Positions 12,146 through 24,045 of a DNA stretch of 64,000 nt are shown one piece after another; positions within the stretch are counted from its first letter, which is position 1, and the number at the start of each line of letters is the position of its first letter. The position numbers and the translations under genes are program-made. Under the pieces are notes generated by a model that had not been told where the DNA came from, did no database searches, and saw only the letters and a list, made by a program, of their open reading frames with translations. Location of the stretch: positions 9,769 to 73,768 of the forward strand of contig MNCI01009661.1 of NCBI GenBank assembly GCA_015680685.1. Direction: 5' to 3'. This stretch comes from Gnetum montanum (Eukaryota; Streptophyta; Gnetopsida; Gnetales; Gnetaceae).

Positions 12146-14049
12146 AAGGTAAAATATTGAAATTTAAATATCTTAAAAAATACAAGGAATTTTTCAATGA
12201 ATTTGGGGTCCAAGGAATCCTAGAAAAGCCATGAATATGGTAAAATCATTGAGGATCTTTGAAAGCTCAAAAATTCAAAAATTCAATGGAGAATGTGTTT
12301 AATGAACAAAATATATAAAGGAGCACATGGTTTGATGTAGAAGATGAGTATAAGAAAGAAATCGATTGCAAGAATGTCTAAGGATAAGGTACTTAATGAA
12401 CTCAACTAAGAGATATGAAAGTGGGTCCTTCCCATAGTAGGCACATGCCTTGTTTGCCCTTGCATAACCTCAACCTAAGGAGTCTATGGGTCCCATAGGT
12501 GATTAATGGTCAATGGAAGTTTAGGACCAAAACTCGAAAGATTCTACCTAAGAATTCAAGTACATCAGACCAAGACATAGAATCAAGAACATGGACTTTG
12601 GCAGTGAGGTGAGTTATGGTCAGCATAGATGGATGATGGAGAAGATGGAATGGAATTTTGAATTAAGGTCATAAGAAGTCCCCTGTGGATTTGAGCTTAA
12701 AATGACATGAGAAGATTCATCCTTAGTCTAGACCAAAACCAACCACTTTCAATGACTTCGCATCACCACTCCAAGATCGATCCACCCCCTTGAGACACAA
12801 GAGTGCACCCATAGAACAACCACTATTTCATAAAGAGAAGAAAAGAGTAGAGTAGGAAGTAAGAGAATGCCTTAGTTCAAGGGGACCTTCAAGTATGGGT
12901 AACATGTCTTTCTAGTCTTATAACCAATGCTTATAGCCCATTTATTTTTCTAAGGGGTGTGCTTTGAATTCCCATCATGTCTTTTTTGTTTTGTTTTTTC
13001 TTATTTTTTTTGTTTTTCAATGGGAACCACACCATGCAAAGACTTTATTTAACTTCCTACTATTGGTTGAAGCAGAATGGTAAAAAGTCTATGAAAATAC
13101 TCAAGCACCCAAGTAACTAGAGAGGATAAAAAGTATTGGCCCCCCTTGAAGTCACACCCTATACAAACCTTTGAATCCTTTCCAATTTCAGAAACTACCA
13201 AGGTAATAAATTTATTAAAAGTTGATTTAATGAAAGGGACCTCAAACTTCGAAAACAAGGAAAACCATAGACTTTGTGATTAGGTGGATGTCATGGACTC
13301 ATTGCCTATTCCATGAAAAAGAAACCATGATTAAGCCATCGATACAAAAATTCAAAAATAAAAGCTAGACATTATCAAACAAAATATTAAGCACAAACCA
13401 CCATTAGTAGCAGCTACAGCACCAATGTGTCCTATTGGCACAAAGCATGTTTATTAGCAAAAATTTGAAAATCACACTCAAGAAAAAAAGGTAAAATGTA
13501 TAAGAAAGTGTAAGAACATTTAAGAAAGATTTAAACATACTAATAATGGTGTAAAACAAAAAATGATGTAAAAATAGAAAAACTTTAAAAACCAAAATTT
13601 TTAAAACAAATAACTTGCAAAATCAAAAACATGAAAAACAAAAAATAGAAAAATTAAGAAGCCATATGGATGATTAGCATGGATGGTCATCTCCCCCATG
13701 ATTGAGTTGGAAGGAGGAGATCTAAAAAATTGAGTGTGGTTGTCCATTCATTAAGGTATTTGTTGCAATGGCTTACTTGGACTCATGGAAAATCTTTACT
13801 TATTGAATGTTAATCAAGTGCTTTTTATTTGGGCTCTTAAGTTTGTATATGGTCATGGACCTAGAAGAAAAGGTTTCATCAATTATATAAGTTCCCTCCC
13901 ACAACATTTGAAACTTTTTTTCCTAATGTACGTGTGTGGGGTTCCAATAGAAAACCATATCTCCAAGTTGAAATTTTACTTTATGTATTCTAAGGTCATG
14001 TCATTGCTTTTTGAATGCCTTGTGTACTTCATTCAAAGATAGGGTCACT
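12146..14049. other. Unassigned stretch between integrase and aORF1 promoter in B
   Basis: I find no conserved domain or repeat. The part from 12960 to 13660 is rich in A- and T-runs. It probably holds the end of pol and an untranslated spacer. Confidence 0.4.
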
Positions 14050-15060
14050 AATCAATTTTCATATAGCACATTTTGATTGATTGATATTTCTTTCTATGCT
14101 AAGCTTAGGTTATGGTTTAGATCATAGGCTATTGAGAGTGTATGAAGCTCAGATTGAATCAGAAGCATTAGAAGTTTTCCATACACTAGCTCATAGGGAG
14201 AGTAGCCAATAGGGAGTTTCCACATGGAGCAGTAGGCCAAAAGGACATCATTGATATTTATGCTCTAGTCTCTACTACATTTGTTGATAGTTCTTATTAG
14301 AATCTTTATGGTCTCCTAGTTAGTTAAATCTACTTGATCGTTGGCTTGGGGATAATAGGGTGTTGTTAATTTATGTTCAACCCCCAGGCATTGCATCAAC
14401 TTTCGAAAAGTGGCACTTGTAAAATGGGTTCCATTGTTAGAAATTAGTGCATGTGGCATCTCAAACCTATTTACAACATTTTTTGTACAAATCTAGCAGC
14501 AGTGGATGATGTACAATCAGTGACGACTACTAATTCTACCCATTTGGTACAGTAGTTGACTTCTATGATGATGTACACCTTTCCATTGAACATGGGTGTG
14601 ATGGAACCCATGAAGTCAATGACCCACATGTCAAAGTGCTCCATTGGTTGAATCCACTATTGAGGATCCTCCATTTGAGTGATCATCTCACCATCTCATC
14701 AATAGTGTTCATAGGATCAAACAAATTGATGGGCATCCATAAAGATTGTAGGCCAATAATATCCTACCATCCAGATTTTTATGACCATGAATCTTCCTAC
14801 ATAGTGGCCTACACAAGGGCCTTTGTGAGGAGCTTGGAGAATGCGTAGTTGATTTACATCAAGGACACATCAATGAACCAGGCCATGAACACATACATTG
14901 TAAAGGTGTCTATTGATTTCCATGAAGTACTTTGCCAAATGAAGAAACTGTTGTTTCTTCCTAAAGTCTAGAACTTGTCAAATCTCCTAAGTGAGAAGGT
15001 AAGTAAGGATGCCATCATACCATTTTTTTCTTCAAGAACTTGATCATTTATTGCTCTTGT
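14050..15060 (-). pseudogene. Integrase of element B
   Basis: The minus strand gives, in order, a GYYWPT-like block of the zinc-binding region, WVIDFMGSITP with the first catalytic Asp, YIIIEVNYCTKWVE, a degraded SNNGTHF-like second Asp region, PYYPQAN and finally MWKLPIGYSPYELVYGK. This order is that of gypsy integrases, and the LVYGK ending is typical of Athila and Tat. Stops and frameshifts interrupt it, for example after FVQKML. It would insert element cDNA into the genome; this copy is dead. Confidence 0.8.
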
Positions 15061-15109
15061 AAAGAGAAGTTCATCTAGAAATTGATTACAAAGTGGGCTC
15101 TCCTCCTCT

Positions 15110-15600
15110 TTTTTATCACATCTTAACTAAGAGAGATGGCCAGTGATCACATTCTTAGTCCATTTCCAATCTACCATTGTGAGATTGAATTCCTGCAAGA
15201 CCATGAACCACCATATGATATGGGGACTCACCATTGGCTTATTCATTAGGAAGTTGATGGCACTATGATTTGGATGCACAAACACCTTATAGCCAAGCAC
15301 ATAGTGCCTAAACATTTCAAGAGCATACACCACTACCATTAGTTCTTTCTTAACTATGGTATAATTCAACTATGCACCCAAAATGCTTTGGCTCACATAG
15401 TGGATATAATATGGATGTTTCTTATCATCCAACTATGTAAGCATAGATTCCAAGGCATAATTAGATGCATTTGTCATTATGTAAAATGGTCGAGACTAGT
15501 CTAGTGCCCATAGAATTGGAGTTTCTACGAGTTTTTTCTTTAGCTATTGGAATGCATGTTCACACTTCTTGGTCCAGATGAATGGAGCATATTTCTTCTT
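15110..15600 (-). pseudogene. RNase H domain of element B
   Basis: From 15369 to 15127 the minus frame is open and reads NYTIVKKELMVVVYALEMF, GYKVFVHPNHSAINFLMN and VITGHLS. These match the gypsy RNase H blocks around the catalytic Glu and Asp. The expected TDHSA reads PNHSA, so one catalytic Asp is an Asn, a G-to-A type change. The upstream part to 15600 is broken by stops. No second RNase H domain was seen. Confidence 0.85.
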
Positions 15601-15639
15601 CAGCTTGACAAATAGCTTTTTGATCCTAGAGAAATTCTC

Positions 15640-16360
15640 TATGAACCACCAATAGTAGCTAGTGTGTCTAAGGAATGATCAAACATCTTTGACTATCTCT
15701 TGTTGGCATGTTATTCATTAGATGACCTTTATTTTTTCCAAAACTACCTCAATTCTTGCCTAAGTAATTCTATGTCCTAGTACTATGCCTTCATGGACCA
15801 TTAAATGGATTTTTTACCAATTAAGTCTAAGGTTTATTTTGACACATCTTTTCAGTACTTGCTCAAGGTGATCCAAGGCTTGCTTAAATGTAGCCCCATA
15901 GGTAGAAAAGTCATCCATAAAGACTTCTACCCTACTACCAATCTATTGTTTAAAAATACTAAGGATAAGAAATTCAAATGTTTTAGGTGCATTTCATAGA
16001 CCAAATGGCATCTTATAATATGCAAAAGTTCCCCAGGGGCTCATGAATGTTGTCTTGGCCTTATCCTCTAACACAATCTAGATTTTGTTATAGCCATTAT
16101 AACCATCCAAGAAGCTATAATAGAAATGCTTGGAAATAGTGTCCAACACTTGGTCCACAAATTACAATGGAAAATGATCTTTAAATGTTGCCATGTTTAA
16201 TAGCCTAAAGTCAATGCAAACCTATCACTTACCACCTTTCTTTGGCACAATTACGAGTGGGCTAACCCTCACTATCTACGATGGGATAGATAAACCCCAC
16301 CATGAGGAGTTGTTCTATTTCCTCTGTGATGATCTACTTTGACTTGGGGTTCATCCACAT
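15640..16360 (-). pseudogene. Reverse transcriptase of element B
   Basis: Read leftward from 16360, it contains VGFIYPI, VIVPKKGGK, CIDFRLLN, FLDGYNGYN, SPWGTFAYYKMPFGL and then VFMDDFSTYG near 15930-15900, the YxDD active site in its Athila-like form. NLRLNW and GIVLGHRIT follow. The catalytic Asp pair is retained, but several TAG/TGA stops and small frameshifts are present. It copies element RNA into DNA in intact relatives. Confidence 0.85.
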
Positions 16361-16529
16361 GTCAAGCTCTCAAAGGGTTTCATGCATAATATGCTACTGT
16401 CAAAGTCAGCTATCAACTACTAGATGCCTTCTTTTTTTGTGGCTACTGCATATAGGAACCTTTGGGTATCTATTTCATATGCATACTAATTGCATGCTTT
16501 CATGAATTTACTCTTAATGAACCAAATTT

Positions 16530-16990
16530 TCTACATGTAATTACACCCGTTATCACTATACATGATGCATGGAACTCCCTTCTTCTCAAGGAATTTAAAT
16601 TCATTTTCCTTGGAGATTTCCAAGGAGAGGTTCCTAATGCCCATATGTGCATCAACAATGCTCAACCATGCATGTCCCATAATGATAGGGAAGTCTCCTT
16701 TGCAGTTTTCAACCTTGATTACTAGAAAATCAATAGGATAGAACCACCCATAAAATATGGTCACAATGTCCTCAACTAATCCCAAAGAGACCATGATTGA
16801 TTAGTTTACCAATTCCAAGTAGATGTCGCTCTTCTTGAGAGGCAGTACATTCCAAGCCTTGTACATGTCATGGGAGATGAGATTGATACTAGAACCAAAA
16901 TCAAGAAGAGCCTTGCATGGCTCATGTCCTATGATCTAAAAGTAAATAAGGGGACTTCCTAGGTTAGATCATTTCATGGGAACATTGCCA
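16530..16990 (-). pseudogene. Aspartic protease of element B
   Basis: The minus strand reads KALLDFGSSINLIS near 16905-16870, the D-x-G-S active site, then LVEDIVTIFYGWFYPIDFLVI and IIMGHAWLS, matching the PiiLGRPFLaT block of Athila-type proteases. The frame is open from 16794 to 16531. It lies between gag and RT as expected and would process the polyprotein. Confidence 0.8.
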
Positions 16991-17207
16991 GCTTTGTTCC
17001 AATTAAAAACACCATGAGTTAACATCATAGTATGGATTTGAGGTAACATTTGGTTTGAAGAGTGTTCGAATGTGTTTGATGCAGAGGATGGGGGTGTTGG
17101 AGATACAAGGCAACCAGCCACATTAGATTATGAAATTTTGGAATGATTATTGGATCAAAAATGATCATTTCCCAGAACAAGTATCCAAATCACTCAATTG
17201 GAAGGTT

Positions 17208-17257
17208 GGTTGTAAATTTACAACCCTCATAGCATTTTTTTGCTACGGCTATGAGGG
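17208..17257. other. Adjacent palindrome and hairpin between gag and protease of B
   Basis: GGTTGTAAATTTACAACC (17208-17225) is a perfect 18-bp palindrome. Overlapping its end, CCCTCATAGC (17224-17233) and GCTATGAGGG (17248-17257) form a 10-bp perfect stem with a 14-base loop. The surrounding 16990-17600 is otherwise decayed gag-protease linker. Confidence 0.6.
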
Positions 17258-17599
17258 AATTTTACCCTACAAGGACGATGTAAGAAGTAACTGGGTTGAG
17301 GGTAGAGGCATGTGTGAAAATGGATGCAAAGGGTGGTATGGATATGGGTGCTTCTCTTAAATATATGGTGAAATAGTTTGATGGTACTCTATAGGATAAT
17401 AGTGATGCTAGAATGATGCATGGCTTATAGAGCTTCATGGAGAAACACGTTGCTGAATATAGTACCCATATGAATATAGTTTCCTATAAGGGTACTACTA
17501 TCTTGGTGATGGTATTCCCCACAACTATGGTTAGTGTCACTATTGATATCATTCTTATGATTGTGGTGGAGCTCCACTTAGATAGTAAGCCTGTTGTTT

Positions 17600-19495
17600 C
17601 TAGTTGAACTACCTTGGATTACCTTGAGGATAAGCTAAGCGTTTGAGTGCTTGCCTCCATGCTAGCCAAGGATTCAACATGTACATTCTAGACTCTTATA
17701 AATGTGACACCATAGAGCCACATCCCTTAGAATGTTCATACTAATAGATGTCACACCTAACATAATCATCAGAATCTGTCTCCATGACTGCTTTAACTGC
17801 AACAACTTTGTCCTTACCTCTTTGGTAGGCACATTCATCTTCTTTCCACCTCTTGTAGTTGTGATCACTATTTTGCTCTTTAGATTCTTCAGCAATCTTC
17901 ATAGCAGTTTTGAATTTTGCATTCAAAGAGTCCCATAATTTATCAACCTTAGCTCAAATATTAGAAACAATTTTTTGGATGGGAAATGTTTTTCTATTCA
18001 CTACTTCATCATGTGGTAACTCCTCCTTGTCACAGAATTAGACCTCCTTTTTTCTTATGAAAGGGTTCCTATTATATTCTTTTGCTCTTTTCCTTTTTCG
18101 CAAGTCACCTTCTTCTATTACTACCTACTCTATCAGCCTTTGTATCTAATGAGCTCTTAGTTCAGATAGTCTTCCTTGGGCATAAACCCCAAGAATTCTT
18201 CTAGTTTCTGATGTGAGCTCATCTATGATGTGGCAAAGTTGTTCCCTTTGAGAATAATCATGGCCAAGACATCGATGTAAGAGAGAATAATATCTACCCA
18301 TGGTGGCATCTAAGGGTTCATGTGTTCCTTGTTTCCAACCTTGAATTTGCCTTCTCAAATTAGACAACTGTGAGTATGTCTAGTATTTATCATTAAAGAG
18401 TTCCAGCATGGTACTCCATCTACGAATAGATTCTAGCTCCAAGACCTAGTACCAACTCTCTGCTTCCTTCATGAGTATCTTGGGAAAGAGTTTTAGTCTT
18501 TTCCAATTAATTTTAATGTTTTGTAAGGTGCAATCATTGTAAAAGGCTTGTAGATGATTTTGTGAATTAGATTTATATCCCCTCTTAAATCTTGCGATAT
18601 TGTTCATGTCTAAGCACTTGATCTGACTATCTTTTACATGCTTAGTTAGAATCTTAACTACCTCTACAATGTTAATCATGCTTCAAGTTTCCAAAAAAGG
18701 TTCATCATCATCATTGTCTTAATGGCACCGATGATGGTTTCTACCACCCCTTCACTCATGGCTAGCTATACAATCATTATTGTCTCATTGATTACCTTCA
18801 TCATGATTATTTCTCCTATGGATTCTATTAGAGCCAAAAGATGAAGAGGAATGTTTGGAATTAGATGAAGAGGATGAAGAGGAAGATGGATCACCACCAC
18901 CACCACGGTGTCCACCATCATCTCTTCCCTTGTCATGATCATGATCCTTAGATTCCTTGCCATTGTGATGCTTGCCCGAGTCCCTACCTTGACTATCACT
19001 TTTTCTTGAACCTAGTTTGTTAATAGTGGGCTATAGGTTCAGGGTCACACCCTCATCACCAATAACCAAGGATGGAGAATCTTCATGTTAAGAACTCTGA
19101 GAGGGAGGATCCTCACTATCAATTTGGTTTAACAAGAATAAGGGATTAGTGAAGTGTTTTCCCTTCACAAACTCATGGCGATTTTCCTAGTGTTGATATC
19201 TCCTACATTATGTTTTAGTGGGATGGTAATCCCAAGTGTCATAACCATGCACAACATATTCCTCTTGAAGATTTGGGATGTCCAACCTCTTAAGATTTTG
19301 AAAAAGCATCCTAGACATAGATGGACTGGGGGACATTATGACGTTACCCTCCATGTCATGTCACAACAGTTATTCATCCTAATGTAGGATGAAGGTGAAG
19401 TTAGGTACGTACTCATCTAGATGAGTATATACCTCCTTGCACTCTTTTGGGACCCATGGTTTAACATCTTCACTCCTATGAGAAGAAGAAGACAT
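17600..19495 (-). pseudogene. gag of element B
   Basis: It starts at ATG 19495 (MSSSSHR) and stays in one minus-strand frame for about 600 codons, broken only by scattered stops. Features in order: an N-terminal region with DEYVPN, a Ser-rich stretch near 18880-18840, the retrotransposon gag core (MNNIARFKRGYKSNSQNHLQ, ESWY), RWSTMLELFNDKY and a Gln/Arg-rich segment at 18367-18146. No CCHC zinc knuckle is recognised. The absence of frameshifts over 1.9 kb contrasts with pol and suggests mainly point-mutation decay. It would form the particle shell. Confidence 0.7.
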
Positions 19496-19626
19496 TTTTC
19501 AACAAAAAAAATAATCAATGTGCTTTTGTAATTATATAACTGAGAATGATGTCAACCTTGGAATTCATCCAATAATATTAATGATATTCACTAATCCTAG
19601 ATAGTGCATGTTTCAACAAAAAATAG

Positions 19627-19644
19627 TCCTTGGCAATGGTGCCA
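19627..19644 (-). other. tRNA-Asp-type primer binding site of element B
   Basis: One base inside the 5' LTR the minus strand reads TGGCACCATTGCCAAGGA. The 3' end of plant tRNA-Asp would pair with TGGCGCCGTTGCCGGGGA; the four differences are all G-to-A, as expected of methylation decay. This primer type is usual in Athila elements. Confidence 0.75.
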
Positions 19645-19645
19645 A

Positions 19646-20588
19646 TGATGAGCAACAAGGTACTCCTATGTCCAACCATATGACTCACAAAGTGTTCACA
19701 TGTGATCTGGTTGAATTTTTTAGACTCTATAGTTTCCAATACACTAGTCTTCTAGGAAGTAAACCTTGCCCTAATGGTCATTCATTGTCTTTCCAATTAT
19801 AATTTTTATGCACATGGTGTGGTTAAGTATAATCAAGGCATATGATTTTTATTATTTTGTGTTTTATGTTCTTTAGTGCTTAAAGTAGATAGATGAAGTA
19901 TTTTAACAACTAATTTAGTTTAACTAACTAACTAATCTCTAACTAGTCCTAACATACGCATCTAGTCCCACTTTTCGTACATGTCCTGAACCCACGTATC
20001 CACTACTAGGTTACCAAGCACTATGCTAGTGGGTGCACCAAGTAATAACACTACAGGATTACCAAGCAAATATGTGTTTACACTCGAAGTGGTCGTACTT
20101 ATATGTCTAATCTATATAGATTAATTAATTAACTAATCACTTGAAGTCTAATTTATCTAAATTAATAGCATAATTAATGAAAATCATATATGAATAAACA
20201 AATCATTAATCTATTCTAAGTGTTGCAAGGTTTAATCAAAAGGCTTATCTTTATTACCGTACACACTAGTGTGGTTCAAGTACAACAATGCTTGAATAAA
20301 GATCTGTACACTTGCTAACTCCTATTGCTGGCACTTAGAGAAATATTCTAACTTTTAAATGGGCAAACTACAAAAGCTCTACTACTACTATGACTTGAAT
20401 GCTCATAAACACGACTATGAACTCATATTTATAGTTTTTGCTATAGGACTACATTGACAAGGCCCCATAGACATAGCAAACATTACATCAAAATGACCCC
20501 ATTGACAAGGCAACACCACATAAATAGGGCCTTATCAATGAGGCCACATTAATGAGGGCCCATTGATGTAACACTTTGACACTCATCA
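19646..20588 (-). repeat. 5' LTR of element B
   Basis: Ends TGATGAG (19646) and CTCATCA (to 20588). The minus-strand TATA box is at 20433-20426. Differences from 7583-8539 are mostly transitions. Short GTTGATG/CATCAAC words crowd the upstream part (20450-20588). Transcription of B would start here and run leftward. Confidence 0.9.
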
Positions 20589-23500
20589 CCCATACTCATC
20601 ATCGTGGAGTTAGTGGAAATCCAATGCCACAATGATCATCCCAAGGCCAATACCCCTCCACCTAATATGACCTTAGATAAGTTCTCATTATGGTTTTGGC
20701 CAAGGGTAAGGGAATTTCTTATTTACATCATTTAGAACTTTAGTATGATGCTATGGTCACACTTATCTGTGAATGTAGCTGAGGTTATAGTGGAGACACT
20801 AATGCCTCAAGCATTCAGTTTGGTTGTCAAGTTTATTACTGATAATTCACCCCCTAAGATAGATGGGAAAATTGTAGACATGATTAGTCCATAATACCTT
20901 ACAAATATCTATACTATGTTAGAGTACAGTCAGTATAATGCTAACAATACACTGATGTTTTCTCACAGAGCTCATAGATTATACTAGAACTTGCTTGGCA
21001 CTATGTATTGTGTACAAGGGCAAGCATGGTTATTGTAGTATTTTTATGTTTTTTTTAGCTTTATTGGCTAAACCACCTTTCCTAACCTCTTTGGTTTTTG
21101 AACTTCTTATAGGTATACGATTAGTTATCAAGGCTTGATCACTAATGATTGAACCTTGGTGGTGGCTCAAACCACCTTACATGTATTTACCAAGGGATCC
21201 CAAATTAGAACCATTATGTATAAATAGTTAAGTGGGGACTTTTATGAACACATCAATAGATTTAACCTTGTCTACAAGAAGTGTGTGGATGAGAGGAAAA
21301 TGCACAACTAGTGGGTAGGCTCCAAGAGCTCCTTGGATTAGACCTTAGAAAATCAGTACCTCTACTCAAACCACACTGAAGAAGAAGAAGACAAGTGAAC
21401 ATAAAGACTATAGCTTCTAATGTTTTATGGTTATGAAAATTCTAAGTATTCTATTGCTTCAAATAGTTATTCAACTTGCTTATGTCGATGCTAAACATTA
21501 GTTGTTTCCTTGTAGGGCCCTCCACCTCTATTGATGTCACCTTACCACTTGTAGGACATCATGAGGATACCATCATCCTGATACTAGCACAGGAGTGGCT
21601 GAGGGGATAAGTTCCTAGGTGCATTCAAGAAAACATTGAGTGTTCAGGTTTTCTTGATTAGTTTATGGCACCTATTCCTTTCATCCTTCCTATAGAGATT
21701 CTAAACTTCATCAACTCCTTTAATGAAGAAGCTAATCATTTCCAGACCACTATCTGAGGTGTGCTGATTATCATAAACATCGATGAGAGCACATTTTTCA
21801 ACTTTTTTGGTGTCCCCACTAATGGCGCAAAGGTTGCCACCAAAATAGTGAAGGAAGCAGGCCATTTGGAGAAAGTTTTGGACTAGCTTCGTGCTAGCAT
21901 GGGCCACTCTAGAATTTCCATGGACAGCTTCATGAACCTTGAGGCAAAGGCTTCATATCCTTTGTTTAGATCCCATGCGTTTCCTAAACTATTATACAAA
22001 AGAAGGTAATCAACATTGTGCAGAGGTGGATCTTTAAGAAGGTCTTGATAGATGGAATTAAGTTAAACTAGGCGGTTCCTTAGGCTATTAGGCTCTAGGA
22101 TCAAATTCTCAAATTTCACAAGGACACCTCTACCATAATCCACATGCATTTTGCATTTTTTTAGGTCATTTGAAGAGGTTCATGAAGTTCTTGGTGTTGT
22201 GGAGGAATGGACAATGGGTTGCCCAATATCTAGACCAACTTTCTAAACCTTGAATAAGGCACATTTATCCAATGGTATAGGCCTAGAACCCACCAAAGGG
22301 GATGGAGTATTTTCTATCCATTAAAATCAAGAATTTTGATTATATATGATGCAAATTCCCTAACAGCTTAGAGGAGGAGCCCCTCATGATCCTAGTGAGC
22401 GTCCTGGAGGCCAAGTGGTGATGCAGACAATCCGAAGGGGAAGTTAGGGCCAAGCTCAAGAGGCCCATAGAGGAACCACCACCAACATTAGAATAGCCTA
22501 CCTTGTAGAAGCTTAAGTTTTAAGCTTAAGTCATCATAGTAGGCAATCACACGTAAGCTTTATTTACATTTTGACTATTCTCTATTTTAAGGTCTTATGA
22601 CTACATTATGGTTTCTAGTGCTAATCAATTTTCTATATGTTATGGTTTTAGACAAGTATTAGGTCATGGCAGCCCAAGCTATTACTGAGGAGGATGCTCA
22701 AAGACATGCAACTACCATAGCTGAGGAGAAACAAAGGCATGCATAGAATGCACTCTTATAGCAGCATGAGACTAAAGGATTTGCCATCGTTGATTTAGAC
22801 ACCTTATTTAGTGAGGTAGTACTAGGCACATCTTCCATCATCATCCTAAAGGAAGAGGAGGAGCTAGGTATGCACATGTCTTTATGATTCTTATTATATT
22901 TTATTATTTTAAATTTGATATTCCTCCTAACCATTTGATGATTACTTATAGTAGTTTCTAAGCCACCAATTTAGACCCCTATCCTTAACTTTCATGTGAA
23001 ACCATGGGTAGAGGTCCTAGAAAAGGTGGAGTTCATGCATAGGATGGCTAAGGACATCATTGAATAGTTGCATCAAGTTGCACCCACAATAGGTAAGGAC
23101 TTTATTTTCTATGATTTAGTTATTTTGCTATATCATAGGTTATATTTTGTTTATGGCTATCTTAGGTTGTGCACTATATTTATGGTTGTATTTATGATTA
23201 TGTAGTGCCTTCTATGGACTGGGATCCTAGCCATGACATGGAGATTAACTCCTTGTCAAAGCTTCCCTTCTATATCTCTAGTGTACCCTTGAAGTTATAC
23301 AAGAATGCAAGTAATCTAGAAATGTCATCTGTCAAAACTCCATGGGAGCTAGAGAGGTGCAACGAATCCCTATGTGAGTTGGTTGTGGCCTTGAGGAAGA
23401 AAACTCAATGGTAGGATGAGATGATCAGAGAGCTCCAAGACCACAAGGCCTTTATGGAAGCCCAAGTAGCTAACTTGGGGGAATTGTGGACCAAAGAGAT

Positions 23501-24045
23501 CACATTGACTTACTACTAGCATGCCATCTAGGAAAAAGTAGTGCTCTCACATGAGATGGTAAAACAGTAGGTGTAGATGGGCCTCATCTCCCAAAAGATT
23601 GAGGATTAGAAAGATCATTTCCCTTGGATCCTAGAGTGGGATAGAAGACAAAAGGACCACAAGTGGTAGTATAAGGTTGATCATGAGGCCTAACTGAAGT
23701 GGCTCAAAGAGGATTTAGTTGAATGGTGCAAGAGAGAGCTATTCATTCAAGGAATCCAATTGGAGAATTCCTATCAACTCTTTAAGAGTACTCTCATGGT
23801 GGAGAAATCCCCTACTCCTTAGATTACCAGCGTTGCAAGCGAGACCTCTACAACTACTATTACCTAGAAGCCTACTTGGATCATGGTTTTATGCATTTTA
23901 TGTTTTAGTTTTATTTTAAGTTATGGTTTTGGCTCTTGGTTACTAACTGACTATGTGTTGTTATATTTTAGGCATCAGGGAATATTGGTAGCCCCAATGA
24001 TGAGGGTGGGAATGACCCACCACTTCCTCCTCTAAATGCCCCTTA
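20589..24045 (+). pseudogene. aORF2 (D1 copy): antisense, intron-containing ORF of unknown function
   Basis: Its first recognised exon begins at 7565 and continues after element B. Introns inferred from GT/AG and comparison with D2 and D3: ~21010-21112, 21395-21515, 22553-22651, 22868-22951, 23093-23205 and 23886-23971. Recognisable blocks: a PPPNMTLDKFSLW-like N-terminus, NFINSFNEEANHF (21700), a Glu/Lys/Gln-rich probable coiled coil (23400-23790) and a C-terminal PNDEGGNDPPLPPL ending at TAG 24043-24045. The last blocks recur in D2 (PNDDHVGDAPPPPP). It runs opposite to gag-protease. I do not recognise the family; a captured host gene is plausible. Confidence 0.6.

Larger units (their letters stand above)
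7583..20588 (-). mobile_element. Element B: complete Athila-like Ty3/gypsy retrotransposon (minus strand)
   Basis: About 13.0 kb. Two LTRs in the same orientation flank, in minus-strand order, a tRNA-Asp-type primer site, gag, protease, RT, RNase H, integrase, an internal promoter-like region, an extra ORF (aORF1) and a polypurine tract. The LTRs share TGATGAG/CTCATCA ends and about 85% identity by eye, so the insertion is old. The RT motif MDDFSTYG, the GIVLGH block and the protease spacing are typical of Athila-type elements. All coding regions carry stops, so it is non-functional. It is nested in the antisense gene of element D1. Confidence 0.9.
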
